Of a stretch of 64,000 bases of DNA, positions 11,295 to 23,349 are shown in pieces. Source of the stretch: Ricinus communis (Eukaryota; Streptophyta; Magnoliopsida; Malpighiales; Euphorbiaceae); NCBI RefSeq assembly GCF_019578655.1, contig NC_063257.1, positions 30,725,159 through 30,789,158 on the forward strand, in the 5' to 3' direction. Both the position numbers and the translations under genes were made by a program. Within the stretch, counting starts at the first letter, position 1, and the number at the start of each line of letters is the position of its first letter. The notes beneath the pieces are model-generated. The model did not search any database and had not been told where the DNA came from. It saw nothing but the letters and a program-made list of their open reading frames with translations.

Positions 11295-12176
11295 TTACTT
11301 GACACTATATTCTCGGGTTAAGCAGGCAATAGAATTTACATTAGGAGAAGGTTTAAAAGGTTTTACCTTGAATTGCCAAGAGAATATCCAAGGTAGGTTA
11401 AAGATTTCAGAAAAAATGATTAATTTGTCATGCTTAAGAATAGGTAACTTTTCTTTAAAAATGGTGAATCCTTCCATAATCTTAGCAGGTAGGATTTCTG
11501 GGCAAAGTCCAAAATATGTCCACCAATCTGAAAACCAGTTTGGAAAATTTTTTGAATTGGTTTTGTGGAACATAAAGAACCAAGAGTGATTCCAGTTTCG
11601 AAGGTAAAAGGTATTGTACCAGGCCTTTTGGTAGTCAAAGTAATTGTAACAAGGAGGTGTAAAGGTAACAAAAAATTTCTTTGCAGTATATGGGTTTTGG
11701 TTCCAATCTGTTAAAGTAAGGACTTTCAAAATTCTACATTTTGAATAAGAAATTTTTTCGGGCATGTCTCGGTCAAAGGAATGTTCAATTTCTATTGAGT
11801 TGGTATCTAAAAGGATAAGTTCATAGAATTTTTTCAATTTGTAAGAGTTTTCAGGAATAAAGAATTGTCCAGAAGGGAAAATATGTTGAAATATTTGCTG
11901 ATAATTGGGATTTTCTAAATTTCCATTGAATATTTCATTTTCAAGAATGGTAACAATTTGTTGTTGTGGTTTTGTAAAGTATTTAGGTGGTTCTGGTTTA
12001 GAAGAACCGGGTTTGGTAACAGCTTGTAAAAAGTTTGAAGGTTTTGGTGGGGTAGAAGGTAAAGGAGTTTTGTCAAGAATTTCAAACCTGTTTGTAGAAA
12101 TCAATGATGAAGAATGTCCAGACTTGTTAGCTGCAAAATCGGCTGGCGACAATTTCTTCTTTATGGGAGTGCCCAT
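11295..12176 (-). CDS. Copy B ORF2, intact frame (293 aa), function unknown
   Basis: This is the longest undamaged viral frame in family 1. It starts MGTPIKKKLSPADFAANKSG five bases after the RNase H frame ends (stop 12182-12184) and ends with LTREYSVK. The N-terminal third is Ser/Pro/Lys-rich; the rest is rich in aromatic residues (YFDYQKAWYNTFYLRNWNHSW). No transmembrane segment or known domain is recognised. Position and content match the ORF2 that follows the polyprotein in florendovirus-like elements. Whether it is ever expressed is unknown. Confidence 0.75.
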   Translation of the reverse strand: MGTPIKKKLSPADFAANKSGHSSSLISTNRFEILDKTPLPSTPPKPSNFLQAVTKPGSSKPEPPKYFTKPQQQIVTILENEIFNGNLENPNYQQIFQHIFPSGQFFIPENSYKLKKFYELILLDTNSIEIEHSFDRDMPEKISYSKCRILKVLTLTDWNQNPYTAKKFFVTFTPPCYNYFDYQKAWYNTFYLRNWNHSWFFMFHKTNSKNFPNWFSDWWTYFGLCPEILPAKIMEGFTIFKEKLPILKHDKLIIFSEIFNLPWIFSWQFKVKPFKPSPNVNSIACLTREYSVK

Positions 12177-12181
12177 AGAGA

Positions 12182-13740
12182 TTAGCTTGATTTCTTTCCC
12201 TGTAGAAATTCTCTTGTTAAAAAATCAGGTAAAGAATTTGAAGAACCTTTTATATATTCAATATCAAAATCAAATATTCCCAAAAGTGCTTGCCATCTGG
12301 CAAAAACTTGTTTTGAAACAAAATTTTTAATATCTTTTTCTAAAATATTTTTAGCAGCACTACAGTCAATACACAGTAAAAAATATTTTTCAACTAAATC
12401 ATCTTCAAATTTTGTAATACATAAAACAATTGATAAAAACTCTTTTTTAATAGTAGAATATTTGGATTGGGTTTCATTCCATGCTCCAGAGTGAAATCTG
12501 ACTAAGGACTCTGTATTTTGACCAGGTAACTTTTGTTTAAGAATACCTCCAAAACCTAAATCAGAGGCATCCGTCTCTACTATAAGAAAGGCATCTGGAT
12601 GAGGAATAGACAAACAGGGTAAATGATGAATTTTTTGTTTAATAGTTTGTACGACTCGAGTATGTTCTTGTGTCCAGGGTTTTGGATTTTTCCTAAGACG
12701 ATTGAATAAGGGCTTACAGAGAATTCTAATATCCTTGAAAATCAGACACATAATTAAGACATCCCAAAAATCTTTGAAGTTGATTTTTGTCTTTAATTTC
12801 ATCAGGAAATTTAGAAGTAAATTCTAAAACTCTTGAAATTGGTAAAACAATATTTTCAAAAATTTCATGTCCAAGAAATCTGATTTTTGTTTGACATAAT
12901 TTCATTTTTGGTTCAGAAACAAATAAACCATTTTGTTTAATTATATTATAAAACTTATGTAAATGAGAAAAATGCTGTGCTAATGAATTTGAAAAAACTA
13001 AAATATCATCAATGTAAACAATGGTAAATGATTGATGATCATGAAAAATGTCATTCATAATTCTTTGAAATTCTGATGGTGCATTTTTTAATCCAAATGG
13101 CATGACATTCCATTCATAATGACCAAAAGGGACATTGAAACCAGTTTTGTAACGATCCTTTTTATTAATTTGAATTTGCCAAAAACCAGACTTCATGTCA
13201 AACTTGGAATAAATTTTTGAATTGTAAAGTTTTTTCAATAAGTCTCTTTTATTAGGTATAGGGTATCTGATCCATTCTAAAACTTTATTTAAAGGTTTAT
13301 AATTTATGACAAGTCTGGGAACACCTCGTTCTCTTTCAGCTGCATTATAAACATAGAAAGCAGAACAGCTACAAGGAGAACTAGAATACGAATTAATTAT
13401 TTTTGTAATAATTCATCAATTTCTTTTCTACAATGATTTTCAAGTTCTGTATTCATATGTATAGCATGTGATTTTGTCGGTATATTATCTTCAGAAAAAT
13501 CTTTAACATAAGGTAAAGAGATTACGTGTTTTTTTCTATTCCAAAAGGCATTTGGAATAGGTGCACATAAGTCATTAGTAAAAAGGTTTTCAACATTTTT
13601 TATTTTAGCTTTTGTCTCATCAAGGTCTAAATCTTCTTTTATTTTTAAAGATAAAATTTCTTTGTTTAAAAAAATAATTTGTTTTTTCTTTTGGCTAATC
13701 AGATCATTAAAAACACAATTTTTCTTTAAAACATTTATAT
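12182..13740 (-). pseudogene. Copy B reverse transcriptase-RNase H, frameshifted
   Basis: Open pieces at 12726-13238 and 12182-12802 overlap in different frames; a small loss near 12740 relative to copy A explains the shift. The first has FDMKSGFWQIQINKKDRYK and catalytic VYIDDILVFS; the second has ETDASDLGFGGIL and the other RNase H acidic blocks. The part from 13239 to 13740 aligns with copy A but is broken, with a lost base near 13387. Key catalytic residues are still present, so the damage is mostly indels. Confidence 0.83.
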
Positions 13741-13750
13741 CTTTTTCTTG

Positions 13751-14287
13751 TTAAGAGAATATGAATTTAAAACAAATTTCTTTTCCTAATAATCTAGTCT
13801 TAATACCATGAGTGTCAACTGAAAAAGGATAAAGCAAAGCTAAAAACGGAGTTCCAAAAATAACAGTGGCTGAAAGATTTTTAATCAAAATAAAAGAAGT
13901 GTAAAAACATAATCCGTCATTACAGATTTTAACTTTTGAAAGCTTATAATTTATTTGCATTCTTAAACCATCTGCGGCATGCAATTTTTCAGTTGTTTTT
14001 TCAAAAAACTGTGTAGGTATAATTCCTTTTTGAATACAATTTTGATCTGCTCCAGAATCAACTAAAGCGATTGTCTCGATTTTAAAATCATTTATAAGAA
14101 TTCTGACAAAAATAAACCATTTATGAAAATTTACTCTGGTAATATGTGCTATTTCTTTATTTTTTCCGTTTAGTTCTAATTTTAAGATTCTTTCTTTGAA
14201 ATCTAAATTTTCATTTTTCAAATCATTAATTTCTTGTTTTATATTTTTAATTTCTTCTTGTAAATCATTTTTAATTTTTACGGCCAA
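13751..14287 (-). pseudogene. Copy B protease region
   Basis: This 178-residue frame begins with a Lys/Glu coiled helix and reaches the aspartic protease site ALVDSGADQN (DSG codons 14051-14059). It continues through ATVIFGTPFLALLYPF, matching the flap and second half of a retropepsin fold. It is better preserved than in copy A. The left end, near 14290, is where the viral sequence was truncated. Confidence 0.8.
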
Positions 14288-14290
14288 TAT

Positions 14291-14746
14291 AACTCCTAAT
14301 TTTTTTGAATAGGTTCAATGTATCATTTTCTAAGATAGTGAAATACACATGTTATAGAGTCTAATTTGGCAGCTCAACTTTTAATAAAGGCTCAATTTGG
14401 CTAGTCAACTTTTTGTGTTGCTCAATTTGACCTTAAAAATAATTTGAATTATAATTATTTAACTATATAATTAAGTTTATATATTAAACTTATATATACA
14501 TTTTAGATTTTGAATTAGTTGATGGAAGTTATGTGAAGGCTTATAAAGTGGTGACAACGATGGTGTTGGATTATAAAATATCATATATACTTTTATTTTC
14601 TAGCGATAATATTGGTAATTTTTTATTGATTTTTGAAAAAATAATAACAGTAATAGTAAGTTGATTTGATGTTTTATGGATATTTGGTAATTTGGAAAGA
14701 TTTATATTTATTTTTTAATTTTAAATTTTTAAAAAACTTTATATTA
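14291..14746. other. Unassigned AT-rich segment between copy B and palindrome P
   Basis: No open frame. Near 14360-14440 there are two short repeats of the type CTCAATTTG plus 'AGTCAACTTTT', of a kind often seen in decayed plant LTRs. It does not align with either EPRV family. Confidence 0.4.
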
Positions 14747-16194
14747 TTCTCTTTCTTTTCTTTTATTACTTATTCTCTTTCTTTTCTTCTATTATTTCTC
14801 TATTATTAAGATCCTGCTCCGCACATGGTATCAGAGTCTAGTCATTAAACTCGTAATATTGTTTAAGGTAGCGTTGGTCAGCCTGGTTTTCCGTTGGTCA
14901 GCCCGTCTTCCCAATTATCAGTCAAGGTGGTCCCACTATCCTAAACATTATTTACCTGTTTATTGTCTTTGGTTATGGCACCATTGTTTCGTAGTTTTAG
15001 TAGTAGAGAAATGGTTTCTTCTTCTTCTACTCTTTCTGAATTAAATTCTGAAGAATTTACTATTCAAGAGTCTAATATTCCAGAAATAGAAAATCAGTTA
15101 CATAATTGATCCATCCCTAAACAAAATATTAATAGTATTTATCGTATTGGAACTTTTGATTTTGCATAAAATTATTCTATTAAACAAACTGAACAAACTA
15201 TTGCTTTAAATAAATCACATGAAAATTTACATTTACTTTCATCATCTGCATTACATGAACATATTAAAAAGAAATTTAAATTTTTACATATAGGCATGGT
15301 TCAAATTGCTGTTAAACATTTATTTAGAATTGATTTAGACATACCCATTTTTTCTTTGTTTAAGAGATGCGACATTTAAATTTTCAAATTCACTTTTAGC
15401 GTGCATTTGAATCAAATTTAGCAAATGGTCATGTTTATTTTAGCATTATCCAAATTTTTCAATTTCATTATTTTACTCAAATATTTTAGACACTTTGATT
15501 TTAGCTGTTAAAACTAAAAATATGGATTTCTTTGAAATTCTAGATCTATATTTGTCATTTATAGGATTTACTATAAAGTAATGGCGACAACTATAGATCC
15601 AAGAGCTAGACATTCTTTAACGAAATGAGACAATTTTATTTGAAGCTAATCCTTTACATTCTAAAATACAAGTACTAAAAGATTAAAATGGAATGAGTTA
15701 TCTCAATTTGGAACTTGGAATTTACAAGAAATTAATAAACCTGATCTATTGAAAATAATTCTAGAGTTTCACAAATTTTAGAACAATCTAATGGTTACAT
15801 TCAAATAAGTTTTCACCTAATTTTTACCTTCCTCTAGACTTTCTACTTTTGAAAATTCTAGACCTTCTACACACAACACATTTTCCAAATTCAAATACAA
15901 ATTTACAGAAGTTGATTTTGACAGTAGGATTCTCAGCCTTTTGTGATTACATTAGCATAGATCAAGATAAAATTCGATGAACTGTTTGTCACCTTCGAGA
16001 TCAACTATGGAAAACTTTTCAACTTTAAATATGATTTCTACTCCTTTTGAGAATAAATAAACCTTTTTACGATCGACTATTATCATATACAATCGTGAAA
16101 AGTTTTATAGTTCAAAACCATTTTAAAGGGGAGAGACATATTCAAGAAAAATTTTATGAATATTTAAATTACATTAAGGTTAATGTTCAGTTTT
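14747..16194 (+). pseudogene. P+: EPRV family 1 5' end, left arm of palindrome
   Basis: CT-rich terminal sequence leads to a primer site at 14826-14838 (TGGTATCAGAGTC, one base off), the ORF1 start at 14975, and a TGA at 15107-15109 (codon 45). Decayed movement-protein sequence then runs to 16194. It aligns with copy A 8.9-10.4 kb but has many one- or two-base losses. It ends abruptly where the inverted arm begins. Confidence 0.82.
14826..14838 (+). promoter_or_regulatory. P+ primer binding site variant
   Basis: TGGTATCAGAGTC differs from the tRNA-Met complement by one base near its end. It lies at the expected position before ORF1. Confidence 0.75.
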
Positions 16195-16231
16195 CTATAT
16201 TATTATTGTTACAATAAATTTCAAACCGGAT
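16195..16231. other. 37-base loop at the centre of palindrome P
   Basis: This short segment comes from the viral minus-strand copy (matching 8.87-8.91 kb) and separates the two inverted arms. The junction follows a run of four T. Confidence 0.75.
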
Positions 16232-17486
16232 AAAAACGGAACATTAACCTTAACAGAATTTAAATATTCATAAATTTTTCTTGAATAAAGGTTCTCCCTG
16301 AAAATGGTTTGAAACCATAAAACTTTTCACAATTTCGTATATGATAATAGTCGATCGTAAAAAGGTTTATTTATTTCAAAAGGAGTAGAAATCATATTTA
16401 AAGTTGAAAAGTTTTCCATAGTTGATCTCAAGGTGACAAAACAGGTTCACGTAATTTTTATCTTGATCTATGTTAATGAATCGGGTTGAGAATCTATTGC
16501 CAAAATCAACTTCGTAAATTTGTATTTGAATTTGGAAAACGTCGTGTATGTAGAAGGTCTAGAATTTTAAAAGTAGAAAGTCTAGAAGAAGGTAAAAAGT
16601 AGGTGAAAAACTTATTCGAACAACCATTAGATTGTTCTAAAATTGTGAAACTCTAGAATTATTTCAATAGATTGTGGTTTATTAATTTCGTAAATCCCAA
16701 GTTCCGTACTGAGATAACTCATTCCATTTTAATCTTTCGTACTTGTATTTTAGAATGTAAAGGATTAGCTTCAAATAAAATTGTCTCATTTCGTTAAAGA
16801 ATGTCTAGCTCTTGGATCTATAGTCGTCGTCATTACTTTATAGTAAATCCTATAAATGACAGCCTATAGATCTAGAATTTCAGCAAAATCCATATTTTTA
16901 GTTTTAATGTTAAAATCAAAGTGTCTAAAATATTCGAGTCAAATAATGAAATTGAAAAATTTGGATAATGCTAAAATAAAGGACCATTTGCTAAATTTGA
17001 TTCAAATACAAAAGTGAATTTGAAAAATTTAAATGTCGTGCATCTCTTAAACAAAAAAAAAATGTATGTGTAAACCAATTCTAAATAAAGGTTTAACAGC
17101 AATTTGAACCATGCCTATATATAAAAATTTAAATTTCTTTTTAATATGTTCATGTAATGCAGATGATGAAAGTAAATGTAAATTTTCATGTGATTTATTT
17201 AAAGCAATAGTTTGTTCAGTTTGTTTAATAGAATAATTTTGTGCAAAATCAAAAGTTCCAATACGATAAATACTATTAATATTTTGTTTAGGGATGGATC
17301 AATTATGTAACTGATTTTCTATTTCTGGAATATTAGACTATTGAACAGTAAATTCTTCAGAATTTAATTCAGAAAGAGTAGAAGAAGAAAAAGCCATTTC
17401 TCTACTACTAAAACTACAAAACAATGATGCCATAACCAAAGACAATGAATAGGTAAATAATGTTTATGATAGTGGGACCACCTACC
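16232..17486 (-). pseudogene. P-: EPRV family 1 5' end, right arm of palindrome
   Basis: This is an inverted copy of P+ covering decayed movement protein, the TGA at 17299-17301, and the ORF1 start at 17433-17431. It is cut before the primer site. At its outer end viral sequence passes into the 178-bp host repeat at GGTGAT, a string also present at that point of the virus (near 10222), so the joint used short homology. Confidence 0.82.
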
Positions 17487-17664
17487 GGTGATTTAGAAAT
17501 TAACCTAGTGATTTTTAAAAAGATAAATTCGATTTTATTCAATTAGCCTTATTTATATTTGTTTATTCATAAAATATGCGTTTGAGTTTAAACCTATTTT
17601 AATTATTATTCAATTTTGCTTTATTAATAAGTCTAAATCAGGATTAATTGGTTAAGATTGTAAT
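17487..17664 (+). repeat. 178-bp direct repeat, right copy
   Basis: Partner of 10865-11042, with equal length and about 98% identity by eye. Only this copy continues on its right into the sequence that looks like the original neighbour. Confidence 0.9.
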
Positions 17665-18140
17665 ATTTTCTTAAAAAAGAATTGATAGGGTTAATTAGTT
17701 TGCTTGTAATATTTTAAAAAAATTAATAAAATAATAAAAAAATTAGACTTTACTATAGCAAACATGTTAAGGAAGGATTGAAATGGAGCTTTTTCTGAAA
17801 ATAACCAAAATAGCCTCCTATCAGCGTCGCCCCCCCTTCTTCCCCCGTTCATCGCCATTTTTACTGCCTCTCTCCACCAAACTCTAGTTAAGCCTTCCTC
17901 CTCATCCACTCAGCTCACCGGCGACCCATTTCTTCCCACTCCCCCCCCTCCTCCCCAACCAAATTTCTCATCGAAAACGTTGAATCAAGGAAGGAGAGAA
18001 GACGTCGCTCACTGCTACCATCCAAACTGACACCAAAATCGTGTCCTTGCCATCATAAATCTTAAACCCAAGTCTTCTCGGCCATTTCCTCTCACCGACG
18101 GTCATGTTCTAAGCTCGCCTTCTCGAGATTTTCTAATCTT

Positions 18141-19133
18141 TAAGGGTGTGCATCAGTCAGTTCGGTTCGAAATCCGAATCGAAAAAATCAAACTAAATTT
18201 ATATGAAAAATAAAAATCGAAAGCGAACTGAATCAAACCGAATCAAAATATTCTAATTTGGTTCGGTTCGGTAATCGGTTATATATTTTATTTTGGTTTT
18301 TTTATAACATAATATTCAGTTTTGCTTGGTAGATGATTGCTCTTAGTTTTAGCTATAAGGTTCAATACACACTATTATGCATTTCAACTTGTTTTTTCAT
18401 TTTAAATTGAATAACTTTGTTTCTATTTTTTATATATCAAATTAATTCATGAATACCCACCATATTACATAATTTACCATATTACATAATTTTTAGCCAT
18501 AGATTAGGATTCAATACCTACCATTATGCATTTCAACTTATTTTTTATTTTTCATTGAATTATCTATTTTTATTTTTATAAATAAAATTAATTTATGAAT
18601 ACAATTGAATTTGTATTATAGACCAACTAAATAAGTTACTATATTACATAATTCGTAACATATTTTAAAAATGGATATATACTTTCATAAATTATAAAAA
18701 CTAATTTTTATCTTTGATTTTAAAAACCATAACTTTATGTAATTGAAACTAAAAATAGTAATTAATAAATTATATTAGATAAAATTGATAGGATCAAAGA
18801 ATTAAAGTTACAAGAAAAAAATAAAAATATCTCAAAGTTTAAAAACTGTAATTATATACAATTGAAGATAAGGAGTTAATTAAAAAATTAAATAAAATAA
18901 AATTAATAGGAAAGAAAAAAGAAATTTCTAAACATGCACCCTTGAAGGATTAAACCTCGGACACTAAGGAGGATAGCAAAAGCGTGTTCCATTCTCATAA
19001 AAATCGCACCGACCCGAATTGATATTTCTAAGTTTTTATAGATTTAAAATCGAAAACTGAACCAGTTTTTTAAAAATTGAACAAATTTGTTATTTGGTTT
19101 GGTTTTCAATTTTAACCGAATATTACACCCTTA
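18141..19133. mobile_element. hAT-like non-autonomous element (tentative)
   Basis: The segment begins AAGGGTGT and ends ACACCCTT, giving 8-base inverted ends, with GGTTCGGTTCGG-type sub-terminal repeats on the left and TTTGGTTTGGTTTTC on the right. These are common in plant hAT-type elements. No transposase frame exists, and a clean 8-bp target duplication is not visible. A second inverted end near 18940-18953 suggests a nested or shorter version. Confidence 0.5.
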
Positions 19134-19777
19134 TCGATCTCGATTTGGTGGTTTCTAGCGAGCTTCAGGCAACGACTCCATTTTTGGACTCCTCATTCGC
19201 AAGCTTCACATGGTATCCTCATATCCAATTTTCGTCACCTTCAAAAAATTTCCGATGATTGAACTTCGACAACCTTAGGACGCATGTCAACTGGCAAAAA
19301 ATCCTTCCTTAGCATCTCGGTTTATCGTGCGCTAGTTTTACAAATTAAACTCGCCTTAGTATAATATTCTTAGACCCAAGAATTTAATTTAATTTTTATC
19401 AATAATTAATTAATTTTATTAATTATTAGTTTATTGTGGTTAAATTGTTATAAATTAATTATTATTTAGTTAAATGTGATAGTTAAATAATTGTGATTAA
19501 ATTAGCTTAATCATTAGAGTTAGATTTGGAAATTTATTTGTGAATCATGGTTAATTTATTTAGTGAATTGTGAAAACTGTTGTAGTTTGGGATGATCCGA
19601 CTTGTATTGGATTAAAATAAATATTTAAAAGTATTTTAAGTAGGTTTTGGATCCAAATTTTAGGGAAAGTTCTATCAAATTTTCGGTAAAATTTACATTT
19701 GAGATTATTTAGATTTAGGCAGTCAAATTCTAGAAATATCTAAGATTAGGATTATTTATGGAAGTTTATATTAATTA

Positions 19778-19841
<64 letters not shown>
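19778..19841 (+). repeat. (ATT)n microsatellite
   Basis: About 21 nearly perfect ATT/TTA triplets. Confidence 0.95.
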
Positions 19842-20919
19842 GCTTTGGTTTTTAATATTGTATATATATATTCTAGGATGAAGATTGTTACGACCCGATC
19901 TATGAGCTTGTGACTGGTGCTAGGAAATGGGTGGTTTAAGACTATTGAAACCCGTAGAAAGCCTGACCAATCACTTACTTAATTAAATTATAATCCCACA
20001 TAAATTATTAAACACTATATCTACTAACACTCATTCATAAATTCAATAGAAATCATACTGGTACATCAGCAACAATAAAATTAATACATTAATAGGTTGT
20101 CCAACATATTGGATAGAAATATTAAGTCTGAATATAAATACTGCAGAGTATTTAGAAATTTAAATCGTTAAGAATACAAGAAAAATAATTACATCAAGCC
20201 CGAAGAAGGAAAAAGTTAGGCTACTCAAGAGGAGGAATTGTGGAAGACCTAGCTGTCACCTGAAAAATAATTAAATTAAGACTGTCAATCTCATGAGTGA
20301 GTTAAAACCATATAGTCTGAATTAAAGCAACTATATATATAAAGTAATTATTTAATAGTATAGAATATCATAGAATAATAAATACATGTCATATCATAAT
20401 TTAGAAAAATGTAATTTTTAATATACACGGGACGAGTACCTCAGCCGAGTCCTAAGACCCCAATTCTATCAGTTTGTCTGCTCTCTTATTCCAATGAGAC
20501 TAGCGCTTAGAGAGTGAAACTCGACTATAATCCTTAAATTTAGTTTGGTCACTTAAATACTAATACAGTAGGCGCCCAAAGAGCAATGCTCGATCAGAGA
20601 CTTTTTCTCCAGCAAATCAAAATTTTATAAGCTTAGAGAGTCGGTGCTCGTGGAGCACATCGAAAATTTCTATTACCCGCCTCTCGAATTATATCTAAGT
20701 GCATGTGGTCCTGATGCAACCCATCAGGTGGCATGTTCTAATACTATCTCATCCTGAGCCACAATATACATTTAGCATAAATGATATTAAAAGTAACATG
20801 ATACTCAAGCAATTATAATTTTATTTGATTAACGTAAAATACTAAAATTAAATCACATAAGTTATAACGATATAGATTAATAATGTAATGTTCATAATAA
20901 TAATAATAATTGAAATAAC

Positions 20920-20950
<31 letters not shown>

Positions 20951-21137
20951 GTAATAACAAAAAATAATAATAATAATATTGATAGAATGAAAATAATATT
21001 TAATAATATTTATACTACTACTAATAGCCATAATAATTATTCATAAAAAATTATTGCATTTAAATCCGGAAATAACACATGTATAGTAGATTATATGACT
21101 TTAACTCACAGTTTTGCTGAGTTTCCTCTAGTTGCTT

Positions 21138-22588
21138 TGATGGGCTACTTATGCAACCTACACCTAATGCAGTAAACCTATCGATGCGGCCTAGCACTAG
21201 TGAGTATCAAGGTCGTATCCCTGGAGATCGGGTGAACCTAGAGTTACTACTGTTCACTATGTTATCTACTGAAATAGAGTGTGAGAAGTCTAAATTAATT
21301 AACTAATGATTATGAATGCAAATAAAGGAATAAATAGTAACTGACAATCGAAAGACAATCACAACAAAAGAAGCAAACCCAAAGGGGACCTAAGTGATGG
21401 AATTCTAAGGTTGATTTTATAAATTACCAATGTAGCTACTCGTGGCTAAATCCTGAATCGAACTCGACTCCTCTCTCGAGTTCACCGAGTTCCTAAATCT
21501 GCACTAACCTAATGGAATCTCTTCCTATCATATTATTACATATTAACATTAAGCGTGATTTAGATCTATTAAGAGTTGTTAATTCTTAATCGGGCGAGTG
21601 AATTAACCTTATCTCTAAGTGTTAACAACCAGTTCTTACTATTCAATTTCCAGTTGTAACAAGTATTTCTCAATGTCAAGAAACAACCCACATGACAATT
21701 AATTCAATGTCTCAAACTAACTGAATCAAACTTTATTACTGAATAGCAAAAAGATTACAAGAATGGCAATTACAAATCTAACAACTAAGCACAATCCATC
21801 ACAATAAAGACCCCAATGAGTTCAAAAGATCTAGCTACTCATGTTCATAGTTAAAGCAAAATAAGGAACAAATAAGGAAAAGAAAACTGAAGGCATGTAC
21901 ACCCTTCTCTTTCAAGTTGGATGAGAAACCCTAATTTTTCAATCCAAAATATCAAACCCTAAATTGCCTCTTGAATGCTCTCAAATGTTGTTTCGATCCT
22001 CAAATCGATGTTGAAAACAAGTGTAATCCTCCCTCAATTGATGAATTTGATCTCCCAAGGTCGACAATTGAGGTTTAGAAAACAAGTGAATTGAGTGTAT
22101 ACTCGAATTAGGTTAGAGAAAATCGAGCCTCCTCTGAGAAAATCAAACTTTTGCCTATATACTCTCTTTAGCACGACTGTGGTCAAGCCTGTGCTGGTCA
22201 GCACGGGCGGACTCCAGGCCGTGTTGATCCCTAGGGTTCCGTTGTGTTGACCTCTTCCAGGCCATGCCCAAGCCGCTGTTGAGCCACCACGGGCCTGGTG
22301 GCTACAAAAATCGTGCCAAAAGGCACTCTTGGAAGGCAGCTAGTTGGCAATTTAGCACGGTCGAAGTCCAGACCGTGCTCAACCCTCGGGGTGCTAGCCC
22401 TCGCCCAATTTTGATGGAATTTGGTCCGTAATCATGCGTATTTCCCTCAATTATTAATAGTGTCCTTCGAAAATGACCTGAAACGAGAAAGGAAACAAAA
22501 GACAGGTGATTCTAGCATAAAACGAGATAATCATGCATAAAAATGTAAACAATCGGGCATGAAAACATGTGTAGTATGATGCCTATCA
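21138..22588 (-). mobile_element. S2: nested solo LTR, Athila/Tat-like (1451 bp)
   Basis: It starts TGATGGGC and ends GCCTATCA, flanked by TGCTT (21133-21137) and TGCTC (22589-22593). It is an inverted relative of the LTR at 47325-48773, of nearly equal length; both carry the CGATAGG...ATACGACCTTGATACTC-type segment (21180-21220 here, reversed) and a GC-rich array of CACGG/CCGTG motifs (22165-22400). No coding sequence. Confidence 0.8.
22165..22400. repeat. CACGG/CCGTG inverted motif array in S2
   Basis: Several copies of CACGGGC, GCCGTG and GTGCTGG/TCAGCAC alternate in a locally GC-rich stretch, with potential for small hairpins. The same kind of array occurs at 47530-47712 in the related LTR. 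Confidence 0.7.
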
Positions 22589-23349
22589 TGCTCCTATGCC
22601 TCAAGTGGAACTGGATGAACTTATGGTGATTATCTTATGAAACAATTAAATTAATAAAATATTATATAATTAATCATAGGTCTAGACTCCTAGATTTAGA
22701 CTGTTTAAAAATCTCAACTCACCCCGACTTGAAAATTCTACTGAAAATTTGGCAAAATCTCCCCTAAAATATAGACGTTTACCCCCGTAAAACGGGTCTA
22801 GAACCTATCAGAAACACTTCTAATATTCAACAATTATTTAACAAGAGTCAGGCCACTAAAGCTGTATTATTTTTTCCCACTGTGCAACACAACTCAAATC
22901 ACAAATATTAATTAACAGTCCGGTATTAATTATTTATTATATAACCACTCATAATTAATTTACTGGTATCTAAATTAATTATTCATAGTCACGATTATCT
23001 CTAAACCAAATAATAATTAATCGCACAATTGAATTGATGATATTTACAATTAAGCTAACAATTAATTAAATTACATTAAAGTATATTATTTATAATTAAA
23101 GATTAATGGAGATAATATTTTCTAAAATTCTTAAATAATTTTAAGGTTAAAATAAATTTTACCGAGCCCAAAAATCTAAAATTCTACGCATCCAGAAAAT
23201 ATCGGGATCTGAAAGCCAATACAGTCAACAACATCGAAATTTGAATCTAGAAGTGTCTATGCAAGGCTTGAGCTGCGAGGAGTTCAAAAATGCAAGTATC
23301 TCCACCTGAAACCCACTAGAAGCCACTAGATCAAGGCTAGAAAGTTTCG

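Larger units (their letters stand above)
11043..14290 (-). mobile_element. EPRV family 1 copy B, 3' half
   Basis: Minus strand from 14290: protease, reverse transcriptase, RNase H, ORF2, and the 3' non-coding region with TATA box and poly(A) signal. The movement- and coat-protein part is missing; the copy starts in the coiled region just before the protease. It closely matches copy A over the shared part and has the same orientation. Confidence 0.85.
17690..19885 (+). mobile_element. Decayed LTR related to S1, opposite orientation
   Basis: A GC-richer block at 17820-18130 and an AT-rich tail at 19340-19740 resemble, in reverse complement, the 23.35-23.66 kb and 22.7-23.1 kb parts of solo LTR S1; for example ATTTTAGGG and CAAATTTTCGGTAAAATTT near 19660-19690. 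No ends or target duplications can be set. The minus-strand 72-residue frame at 17691-17909 is low complexity and not a convincing gene. Confidence 0.45.

Noticed and set aside
17691..17909. Host gene for a small acidic/basic protein on the minus strand
   Set aside because: Low-complexity translation in a GC-rich, probably LTR-derived leader; no supporting motif or splice structure.
18141..19133. Confident hAT element with 8-bp target duplication
   Set aside because: Inverted ends are seen, but flanking bases (CTAATCTT and TCGATCTC) do not match, so only a tentative call was kept.
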